Source: Nocardiopsis alborubida
Lineage (GTDB): Bacteria > Actinomycetota > Actinomycetes > Streptosporangiales > Streptosporangiaceae
DNA length: 64,000 nt
Direction: 5' to 3'
NCBI RefSeq assembly: GCF_012396365.1
Contig: NZ_JAAXPG010000003.1
Span: forward strand, 62,001-126,000
Shown here: positions 52,559 through 59,742 of the stretch, one piece after another
How positions within the stretch are numbered: position 1 is the stretch's first letter
Layout: each line of letters starts with the position of its first letter
Position numbers and translations under genes: made by a program
The notes under the pieces: generated by a model
Seen by the model: only the letters and a program-made list of their open reading frames with translations
Told to the model about the DNA's origin: nothing
Databases searched by the model: none

Positions 52559-53782
52559 ATGCAGCACAACCCCACCGGCCGGGCACGCCTGGGCCTGGCC
52601 CTCCTCCTCGGCCTGCTCGCCGTCCTGGGCCCGCTCAACATCGACATGTACCTGCCGGCCTTCCCCGACATCGCCGCGGACCTGGGGGCCAGCGCCTCCC
52701 ACGTACAGCTCAGCCTGACCACCTGCCTGGTCGGCCTCGCCGTGGGCCAGGTGGTGGTCGGTCCGATCAGCGACGCCCGGGGGCGCCGGGGCCCGCTCGT
52801 CACCTCCCTGGTCCTGTTCGTCCTGGCGTCGCTGCTGTGCGCGCTGGCCCCGAACATCGCCGTGCTCGTGCTGGCGCGCTTCCTCCAGGGGTTCACCGCC
52901 TCGGCCGGGGTCGTGCTCTCGCGCGCGGTCGTGCGCGACGTGTTCGACGGCGCCGAGCTGACCAGGTTCTTCGCCCTGCTGATGGTGATCAACGCGGTCG
53001 CGCCCCTGATGGCGCCGATCGCGGGCGGCGCCATCCTGTGGCCGTCCTTCGCGGGCTGGGAGGCCGTCTTCCTGGCCCTGGCGCTGCTGGGCGCGGTGAT
53101 CGTCGTGGTCGTGGCGCTGCGGCTGGAGGAGACCCTGCCGGTGGAGCGGCGCATCCCCGGCACGGTGGGCGGCACCCTGCGGACGGTGGGGGCACTGCTG
53201 CGGGACCGCGCCTTCCTCGGCTACGCCCTGGTGGTCGGCCTCGTGCACGGCGGCAGCTTCGCCTACGTCGCCGGGACGCCGTTCGTCTACCAGGACCTGT
53301 ACGGGGTGTCGCCGCAGGTCTTCGGCGTGCTGTTCGGGATCAACGGCGCGGCCATCATCGCCGGGAGCTGGGCGGTGGGCCGGTTCAGCGTCCGGTTCGG
53401 CGAGCGCGCCCTCCTGGTGTGCGCGGTCTCCGCCGCGGTGGCGGCGACCGGGGTGCTGCTCGCGGCGACGCTGTGGGACGGTCCGCTGGTGGCCCTCGTG
53501 GCGCCGATCTTCGTCTGCATGACGTGCATGGGGATGATCCTCACCAGCTCCTTCGCCCTGGCCATGCGCGGCCAGGAGCGGCGGGCGGGCAGCGCCAGCG
53601 CCGTGCTGGGCGCGCTGCCCCCTCTGCTCGGCGCGGCGGTGGCGCCGCTGGTGGGGCTGGACGAGAGCACCGCCGTGCCGATGGGCGCCGTCCTGTTCAC
53701 CACCTCCCTCCTGGGCCTGGGCGTGCTGCTGACCCTGACCTCGCCGCGGGTGCGCGGGCGCGTGGCCGACCCGGCCCCGTGA
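52559..53782 (+). CDS. MFS exporter, Bcr/CflA drug-resistance family
   Basis: A 407-residue transporter with 12 predicted helices. LNIDMYLPAFPDIAADLGAS and GQVVVGPISDARGRRGPL (MFS motif A), then SRAVVRDVFDGAE, are the Bcr/CflA signature segments. Family members export bicyclomycin, chloramphenicol or sulfonamides, and some export cysteine. The ATG at 52559 is favoured over an upstream frame because it starts directly before the first helix, with GAGAGAG ahead. It is convergent with the CooC-like gene. Confidence 0.92.
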   Translation: MQHNPTGRARLGLALLLGLLAVLGPLNIDMYLPAFPDIAADLGASASHVQLSLTTCLVGLAVGQVVVGPISDARGRRGPLVTSLVLFVLASLLCALAPNIAVLVLARFLQGFTASAGVVLSRAVVRDVFDGAELTRFFALLMVINAVAPLMAPIAGGAILWPSFAGWEAVFLALALLGAVIVVVVALRLEETLPVERRIPGTVGGTLRTVGALLRDRAFLGYALVVGLVHGGSFAYVAGTPFVYQDLYGVSPQVFGVLFGINGAAIIAGSWAVGRFSVRFGERALLVCAVSAAVAATGVLLAATLWDGPLVALVAPIFVCMTCMGMILTSSFALAMRGQERRAGSASAVLGALPPLLGAAVAPLVGLDESTAVPMGAVLFTTSLLGLGVLLTLTSPRVRGRVADPAP

Positions 53783-53800
53783 CCCGCTGCGCCCCGGCGC

Positions 53801-54760
53801 TCAGCCGGTGAGCGCCGCCGGGCCCATGAGGAAGCCGGGGTCCAGCTGGGCGGCCAGGTCCGCGCCCTTGGCCTCGTTGCCCCAGGCCCGCACGTTGCGC
53901 AGGTGGAACTCGGCCGACTGCCGGGTGAAGCGCTCCCAGTCCTTGGGCGCGGCGTCCGCCATGTCCCGCATCAGGGCCAGGGTCTTGACGTTGTCCTCCT
54001 CCAGGTCCGCCAGCTCCGGGTGGCGGCCCTTCTCCATCGAGCGCACGAACCCCGAGTGCGTCATCCACCCCGCCAGCGCGTCGCCCACGTGCTCGCGCAG
54101 GAACTCCACGTCCGCCTCGTCCTGCACCTTGTTGCCGATCACCCGGATGGCGACCTCGTGGTCGCGGGCGTACTCGGCGTACTGCCGGTACACGCCCACG
54201 CCGCGCACGGTGGGCTCGGCGACCAGGAAGGTCATGTCGAAGCGGGTGAACATCCCCGAGGCGAAGGAGTCGGCGCCCGCGGTCATGTCCACGACCACGT
54301 ACTCCCCGGGCCCGTCCACCAGGTGGTTGAGGTACATCTCGGCCGCGCCCACCTTGGAGTGGTAGCAGGACACGCCCAGGTCCGACTCGGCGAACGGGCC
54401 GGTGACCATGAGTGTGGCGCCCCGGACGGACGCGCCGAAGCGGGCGTGCAGCGGGTTGTCCCCGGTCACCGTCAGCAGGCGCGACCCCCGGCCCGGCGGC
54501 GTGGTCTTGATCATCGCCTGCGCCGAGGAGATACGCGGGTTGTCCCCGCGCAGCAGCTCCTTGATCTCGTCCAGGTGCGCGCCCAGCGCGGGAAGGGCGG
54601 CCAGGTCCTCCTCGGCCGCTCCCAGGGCGGCACCCAGGTTCTGGTTGATGTCGGCGTCGATCGCCACCACGGGCACGTGCTGGGCGGCCAGGTAGCGGGT
54701 GAACAGCGCGGAGAGGGTGGTCTTGCCGCTGCCGCCCTTGCCCGCGAACGCGATCTTCAT
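53801..54760 (-). CDS. CooC-like metal-insertion P-loop ATPase
   Basis: A 319-residue MinD/CooC-type ATPase. The deviant P-loop GKGGSGKTT is at residues 7-15 with AIDADINQNLG after it, and VVVDMTAGADSFASGMF is the Walker B/switch region. CooC proteins mature nickel-containing carbon monoxide dehydrogenase; no CODH gene is visible in this window, so the client is unknown. A near-perfect Zur/Fur-like palindrome lies 90 bases upstream of the ATG, suggesting a role in metal supply. The gene is single and convergent with the MFS exporter. Confidence 0.82.
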   Translation of the reverse strand: MKIAFAGKGGSGKTTLSALFTRYLAAQHVPVVAIDADINQNLGAALGAAEEDLAALPALGAHLDEIKELLRGDNPRISSAQAMIKTTPPGRGSRLLTVTGDNPLHARFGASVRGATLMVTGPFAESDLGVSCYHSKVGAAEMYLNHLVDGPGEYVVVDMTAGADSFASGMFTRFDMTFLVAEPTVRGVGVYRQYAEYARDHEVAIRVIGNKVQDEADVEFLREHVGDALAGWMTHSGFVRSMEKGRHPELADLEEDNVKTLALMRDMADAAPKDWERFTRQSAEFHLRNVRAWGNEAKGADLAAQLDPGFLMGPAALTG

Positions 54761-55113
54761 GTGAGCCCTTCGGAACGGGAGTGTGTGTGCCGGGCACGCG
54801 GCGGCGGCCCGCCCGCGGTGGGCGGGCCGACCGGGGCCCAGGTGTGGTAACGATTATCGTTCCTGGAATTCGTGCTGTCAGCCGAACGGCCCCGTCACGC
54901 CGCGTATTGCCAACGTGTTACACCTCACATGGGTGTCGCTGGAGTCCGGACTGTTTCCTTTGTCCATATCGGGGATGACACGTGACAGGGTTTTGTGGCC
55001 AATCCCCGACAGGGAGAACGCGGGTGTGCTGTTCTGGAGCCAGCACACCCTTGTCTAAGGTGAGTGCAGGCGGCGCAACCCGCGCGTCCGTCGCGGGTGA
55101 TTGGAGTGACCGG
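54761..55113. promoter_or_regulatory. Divergent region between the CooC-like and RsbW-type genes
   Basis: A 353-base gap without a believable gene; an upstream extension of the RsbW-type frame exists but lacks a ribosome binding site. It holds the palindrome at 54850-54862. Both flanking promoters must lie here. Confidence 0.4.
54850..54862. promoter_or_regulatory. Zur/Fur-type box candidate
   Basis: AACGATTATCGTT is a perfect 6-1-6 palindrome embedded in GGTAACGATTATCGTTCCTG. It strongly resembles the NAATGATTATCATTN core of Zur/Fur-family sites. It is 90 bases upstream of the CooC-like ATPase and 252 bases upstream of the RsbW-type gene. Confidence 0.65.
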
Positions 55114-55671
55114 ATGGCTGAGGCGAGGCAACTCCGGGAATACGTGCCCGCGGAGGTGTCGGAGGGCCCGGCTCCGACCGCACCGACCATCGAGACGGGG
55201 GAGCTCACCGGAGGGGTCACCGACCACACGGTGTGGAGCTGTGCCGGGAACCTGACCGCGGTGCGGTCCATCCGCTCGCGCGTGCGCGAGTTCCTCGCCC
55301 GCATGGACCATTCCGAGGGCTCCCTGGACGACGCCGAGCTGGCCGTCAGCGAGCTGGCCACCAACGCCCTGCTCCACTCGCGCTCCGGGCAGAGCGGCGG
55401 CGTCATGACGCTGTTCATCCGCTCCGACGAGGGGCGCCTGCGCGTGGCGATCGCCGACCAGGGGGCGCGCGACGGCGAGAGCGAGCACACGCGGGAGGAC
55501 GGCGACGACTTCGGCCGCGGCAAGCTCATCGTGGACAGCTGCGCCACCCGCAGCGGCGAGTACTGGAGCGACGCCACGCACGTGGCCTGGTTCGAGATCG
55601 ACGACCAGGCGGGGGAGGCCGCCGGGGGCGAGGGGGAGCGGCCGGAGGCGGAGCTGGCGGTCGACGACTGA
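55114..55671 (+). CDS. RsbW/SpoIIAB-type histidine-kinase-like ATPase
   Basis: A 185-residue HATPase_c_2 protein, probably an anti-sigma factor or regulatory serine kinase. The N box is in ELAVSELATNALLHS, the G1 box in IADQGARDG and the G2 region in FGRGKLIVDSCA. N- and C-terminal tails are acidic and likely disordered. The ATG at 55114 has TTGGAGTGA upstream; a longer frame beginning near 54982 is less credible. Streptomyces-type genomes have many such proteins; no cognate sigma factor or anti-anti-sigma factor is adjacent. A hairpin repeat lies 40 bases after the stop. Confidence 0.85.
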   Translation: MAEARQLREYVPAEVSEGPAPTAPTIETGELTGGVTDHTVWSCAGNLTAVRSIRSRVREFLARMDHSEGSLDDAELAVSELATNALLHSRSGQSGGVMTLFIRSDEGRLRVAIADQGARDGESEHTREDGDDFGRGKLIVDSCATRSGEYWSDATHVAWFEIDDQAGEAAGGEGERPEAELAVDD

Positions 55672-55710
55672 GGCGGTGACCGGAGGTCCACGGCCCGCCA
55701 CCCGCGCCGT

Positions 55711-55765
55711 GATCTTGTGCTTACAGCGAGTCTCGGGCACCGAAGTTGGCTATAAGTTCAAGATC
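55711..55765. repeat. 55-bp hairpin repeat, copy 2
   Basis: Arms 55711-55727 and 55749-55765 with a 21-base loop have exactly the length and layout of the copy at 11147-11201, in inverted orientation; the right flank ATCGCAGGTCAG (55766-55777) matches the complement of the other copy's left flank. It is in the convergent gap between the RsbW-type gene and the adenylate-type gene. Relative to the gene it follows, the orientation equals that of copy 1. It is not a canonical terminator because no T tract is present. Confidence 0.75.
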
Positions 55766-55816
55766 ATCGCAGGTCAGAACCCTAACGAGCCCGCGTCTCC
55801 CGCACACGGCCTCGGG

Positions 55817-56686
55817 TCAGTACGTCCCGCCGACCGGCGGGTAGGCGATCCGCTCCGGCTCGGGCGCGCAGCGCACCGTCACCTGACGCCCCTCCGGCGG
55901 CGGGCAGTCCGCCCCCGTCAGTACGCAGGCCCCGATCCACAGCGCCAGCGCCACCAGGGTCACCCGTGTGGCCTCGTCGCCGCGCTCGTCCACCGCCACC
56001 ACGTCGTCGGCGGTCAGCTCCAGCAGGTCCCGCAGCTCCGAGAAGCGCCCCATGAGGTCGTTGTGCGGGTGCAGCGTGGTCAGGAGCCCTCCGCTGGTGT
56101 CCTCGTAGCCCAGGATGCCGTTGTCGAACAGGCCGCGCGCCGGGCTGTACCCGTTGCCGTCGGGGCTGGGCTGCAACAGCTCCTCGAAGGGCGTGGTCCC
56201 CAGCGCCTGCCCGAAAGCGATCACCTGCCGCACCCGCGAGTGCTCCGCCAGCTCCAGCGCCGTCTGTGCCATGTCCGCGCTGACCAGCAGCAGGCGGGTG
56301 TCGGTCTCGGTGAGCACGGCGCACTGGGTGTCCAGGTCGGACGCGGTCGACAGGGGCAGCGCGCGCCCGCCCACGGCCATCACCGTGTAGGTGGCCAGGA
56401 ACCGGTCCGGTGAGACCGGCGCGAGCACCCCCACCACGTCACCGAAGCACATGCCCCGGCGGCTGAGCCCCGCCGCGGCCTGCTCCACCGTGGCGGCGAA
56501 CGACAGGGCGTCCACGCGGTGCCCGACCCCGCGGATCGACCCGCCCCGCGCGGGGCGCAGCCGTAGCCGCTCGCACAGGCCCCCGGTCAGTGATCCGATC
56601 GGGTCGTCCCGGCGCGGCAGGTGGCGCCCCGGTCGTCCGGTTCCTGAAGACAGTCCTACCCCCATACGTACCCCCAGTTCGCCCAT
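55817..56686 (-). CDS. Truncated acyl-adenylate (ANL)-like protein
   Basis: About 289 residues from the ATG at 56686 (start uncertain; ATG at 56665 and a longer frame to 56812 are alternatives). The region around DALSFAATVEQAAAGLSRRGMCFGDVVGVLAPVSPD (split here before the final motif) followed by LATYTVMAVGGRALPLSTASDLD resembles the N-terminal domain of acyl-CoA synthetase-like enzymes, but the glycine-rich adenylation loop (TSGTTG) is represented only by a degenerate TSGG, and the C-terminal domain is missing. It is either a remnant or a non-catalytic substrate-binding protein. It is the gene in front of the tandem LuxR genes in the minus direction but separated from them by a 375-base gap. 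Confidence 0.6.
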   Translation of the reverse strand: MGELGVRMGVGLSSGTGRPGRHLPRRDDPIGSLTGGLCERLRLRPARGGSIRGVGHRVDALSFAATVEQAAAGLSRRGMCFGDVVGVLAPVSPDRFLATYTVMAVGGRALPLSTASDLDTQCAVLTETDTRLLLVSADMAQTALELAEHSRVRQVIAFGQALGTTPFEELLQPSPDGNGYSPARGLFDNGILGYEDTSGGLLTTLHPHNDLMGRFSELRDLLELTADDVVAVDERGDEATRVTLVALALWIGACVLTGADCPPPEGRQVTVRCAPEPERIAYPPVGGTY

Positions 56687-57061
56687 CCGGCGGTGGTACC
56701 GCCGTCCGGGCTCGTCACGCCCCCTCCACGTGGCGAACCCGGCGGCGACGCACCGGTCGGCGGATGCGGTGTCCCTCCCCAGGACGCACCCCGTGCCGAC
56801 GCGGCCTCCCACCGGCCCCGGAGACCTCCCCGGGGCTGACGCCCGCCGGAAACCGGTGTCACACCGGTGTTCGGCGGTCGTTTCCGGGACCTCCGCGACC
56901 GTGTCACCGCAGTGCCACGCGCATGGTGTCCCATGGCTTGAAGCCTAGCGCGTTCACAGCCAGATGCACATGCATATTGCTATGCACCTGCATATGTAGA
57001 TTCGGCGCGGAAGCGGGTTCTCCCGGTGGCGAGCCGGGCGTAACAGGGCAGATCGGGCAGG
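56687..57061 (-). promoter_or_regulatory. Gap with an A+T-rich repeat cluster
   Basis: Most of this 375-base region is GC-rich without a gene. Between 56961 and 57000 several copies of TGCATAT-like words occur (TGCATA at 56971-56976, TATGCA at 56981-56986, GCATATG near 56990), forming inverted and direct repeats at lower G+C. It could be a promoter or operator of the adenylate-like gene; this is unclear. Confidence 0.4.
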
Positions 57062-59584
57062 TTAGTCCGAGGTCCGGTGATGGCGTACCCAGGACGTGAT
57101 CTGCGTACGCGAGTGGAAGCCCATCTTGCGGTTGATGTTGGCCACGTGCCGCGCCGCCGTCGACGGGGTGATGAACAGTTCCCGGGCGATCTCCGGATTG
57201 CTCCTGCCCCGGCTCACCAGGAGGGCCACCTCCAGCTCGCGCCGGGTCAGCCGCTCCTCGGGGGTCACCGACTCCGGGGCGGGGACGGGCCCTCCCCGCT
57301 CCCGGCGCCCGTGCGCGGGACGGCTGCGCGGCGCGGCGCGGCGCGGCGGCGGGCGCCGCGCCTCCTCCGCCAGCTGCTCGCCCTCACGGACCGCGCTCGC
57401 CAGCGCCAGGGTCCGGCCCTGCTCCCACCAGCCCACCAGCTGGCGGCGGCGCCGACGGACCTTCTCCACGTCGGTGAACGGCCACGGCGCCTCGTGCGTG
57501 GACAGTCCCAGCCGCTCGCGCACGCTCATCGCCGCGCCCGCCAGACGGCAGGCGGGCTCGCGCGGCCCCGCCCCGAACGCCACCCGGGCGATCGCGGTCA
57601 GGGCGCGCGCCGCGTCCGCGCGCTGGCCCGTCGAGTGGCTCAGCAACAGCCCCTCGCTCAGGTAGTCGTAGGCCTGGCCCGTGGACCCCTGCGCGTGCGC
57701 CACCCGGCCGATCCCGGCCAGGCAGCGCGCCTCCTCGGCCGCCGCCCCGATCAGACGCTGGGTGTCCAGCGCCTCCCGGTAGCAGCGGTCCGCCGTCATC
57801 AGGTCGCCGCTGGCCTCCGCCGCGCGCGCCTGGCCCATGAGGGTGACGCCCACGCCCCACCGGTGGTCGATCCCGCGCAGCAGTGTCAGGGCCGCGTTGT
57901 AGTGGTGGTCGGCCGTGGGGTGGTCGCCCTGCTGGGCGACCAGGGCCGCCCGGGTGCCCAGGGCGATCGCCTCGCCCCACAGGTCGCCCGACTCGCGGCA
58001 CAGCCGCAGCGCCTCCTCCACCCGCACCGCGGCCTGGTCCGACACGCGCTCGCGCACCTCGACCAGGGCGAGCAGGTTGAGCGCGACGCGGACGAACACG
58101 TCGTCCCCGGCCTCGCGGCACAGCCGCAGGCCCCCCTCGCCCAGGGAGACCGCCAACCCGTGGTCGCGCCGCACCCGCGCCAGCTGGGCCCGGCCCACCA
58201 GCGCCCGCGCGCGCGAGGGCGCCTTCGCCGCGTCCTCCAGCTCCAGCAGGCGGTCCATCCAGTGCGCCCCCTCGGAGTAGCTCTGGTGGCTCACCCAGTG
58301 CGCGGTCAGGCTGACGCACAGCCGCAGGCCCGGCTCGGCGGCGCCGTGCTCCAGCGCCCAGCGCAGCAGGGAGCGCAGCGTGTCGTACTCGGCGATGACG
58401 CGCTGGCGCCCCGAGTCGCGCTCGCTCCAGGGCATGACCCGGCTCGACTCCAGCTTCTGGCCCAGGTCCTCGGCCAGGCGCAGCATCCGGTCCAGGAGCC
58501 TCTCCTGGAACAGCTCCGCCTCACCCGCCCCGACCAGCCGGGAGTGCGCGAACCGCTGTACGGCCTCCGGCAGCCGGTAGCGCACCCGGCCCTCGAACTC
58601 GCCGGTCACCGTGATCAGGGAACGGTTCAGCAGGGACGTCATGAGGTCGAGGATGGCCGGTTCGGGCAGCGCCTCGTCGGCGCACACCTGCTCGGCCAGC
58701 TCCAGGTTCCAGCCACGGAATACCGACAGGCGGCGCAGCAGCGCCTGCTCGGCCTCGGGCAGTCCGGCGTACACGAAGTCCAGCACCACGGGCAGCATCT
58801 CGCTGCGCGGGACCGCCTGCCCCGGACCCGGCTGGACCTCGGGGGAGGACAGGTGCGCGCGCAGCCCCTCGGCCAGCACGGCGGGCCCCACCCCGGGCGC
58901 GCTCGCGCCCAGCGCCTCGATCCCCAGCGGGATGCCGCCCGCCAGGTCGCACAGCTCCGTCACGGTCTCCATCTCCTCGCGCGAGAGCGAGAAGCGCGGG
59001 TCGCGGGCGCGGGCGCGGTCCATGAACAGCCGCACCGCCTCCGCCCCGGCGGGGTCGGGCTGGGGCCCCTTGCGCGCGGGCAGCGGCAGCGCCATCGGAG
59101 TGACCCGCCACACGGTGCCGCCCGACAGGCGGACCGGGTCCTCGCTGGTGAGCAGGATCGACACGGAGGGACAGGAGGCCAGCAGGGCCTCACCGACCTC
59201 CGCCACCTGCTCGGCGACGTGTTCGCACGCGTCCAGCACCAGCAGTAGGTGGCGTTCGCACAGCGCCTCGGTCACCGTGACCGACAGCGGCTGCCCCGGC
59301 TCCTCCACCACGCCCACGGCGGTGGCCACCCGCGCGTACACCTCCAGGGTCGTGCGCGCGTCCGCCATGCCGACCATCCACACGCCGTCGGGGAACCACG
59401 CGGTGGACTGCTCGGCCACGCGTATCGCCAGACGCGTCTTTCCCAGGCCGTCGGTTCCGCACAGCGTGACGGAGCGGCTGGAGCCGAGCAGACGGAGCAG
59501 GTCGCTCAGGTCCCGCTCACGGCCCACGAATCCGGTGCCCGGACGGGGGAGGTTGTGCCGCGCGGGCGCGGTCAAAGGTGCCAT
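57062..59584 (-). CDS. STAND-type LuxR-family regulator 1 (NB-ARC, TPR-like, HTH)
   Basis: About 840 residues from the ATG at 59584; an in-frame GTG nine bases upstream and a longer frame are alternatives. It starts with HNLPRPGTGFVGRERDL, then an ATPase module with Walker A GTDGLGKT (43-50), helical repeats resembling TPRs (about 390-700) and a C-terminal LuxR/GerE HTH (about 780-835; TRRELEVALLVSRGRSNPEIA and STAARHVANINRKMG). This is the LAL/STAND architecture in which ligand or partner binding switches the ATPase. It is followed by nothing on the same strand for 375 bases. It is a paralogue of the next gene. The Walker A has TDG where the other has TGG. Confidence 0.88.
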   Translation of the reverse strand: MAPLTAPARHNLPRPGTGFVGRERDLSDLLRLLGSSRSVTLCGTDGLGKTRLAIRVAEQSTAWFPDGVWMVGMADARTTLEVYARVATAVGVVEEPGQPLSVTVTEALCERHLLLVLDACEHVAEQVAEVGEALLASCPSVSILLTSEDPVRLSGGTVWRVTPMALPLPARKGPQPDPAGAEAVRLFMDRARARDPRFSLSREEMETVTELCDLAGGIPLGIEALGASAPGVGPAVLAEGLRAHLSSPEVQPGPGQAVPRSEMLPVVLDFVYAGLPEAEQALLRRLSVFRGWNLELAEQVCADEALPEPAILDLMTSLLNRSLITVTGEFEGRVRYRLPEAVQRFAHSRLVGAGEAELFQERLLDRMLRLAEDLGQKLESSRVMPWSERDSGRQRVIAEYDTLRSLLRWALEHGAAEPGLRLCVSLTAHWVSHQSYSEGAHWMDRLLELEDAAKAPSRARALVGRAQLARVRRDHGLAVSLGEGGLRLCREAGDDVFVRVALNLLALVEVRERVSDQAAVRVEEALRLCRESGDLWGEAIALGTRAALVAQQGDHPTADHHYNAALTLLRGIDHRWGVGVTLMGQARAAEASGDLMTADRCYREALDTQRLIGAAAEEARCLAGIGRVAHAQGSTGQAYDYLSEGLLLSHSTGQRADAARALTAIARVAFGAGPREPACRLAGAAMSVRERLGLSTHEAPWPFTDVEKVRRRRRQLVGWWEQGRTLALASAVREGEQLAEEARRPPPRRAAPRSRPAHGRRERGGPVPAPESVTPEERLTRRELEVALLVSRGRSNPEIARELFITPSTAARHVANINRKMGFHSRTQITSWVRHHRTSD

Positions 59585-59742
59585 GGCCTTCACATGTAGG
59601 GGCTGTCGGGGGAGGTTCTCACCAGGGATGGGGGGAAGGTCGGCAGGGGCGGACGTCGTCGGTGTGGGCTCTGGTACCCGGAGTTCCTGTCTTAGCGGGT
59701 GCACGCGCACTGTGCAAGTGCGCCCCGTCGACCGGGACCGTG

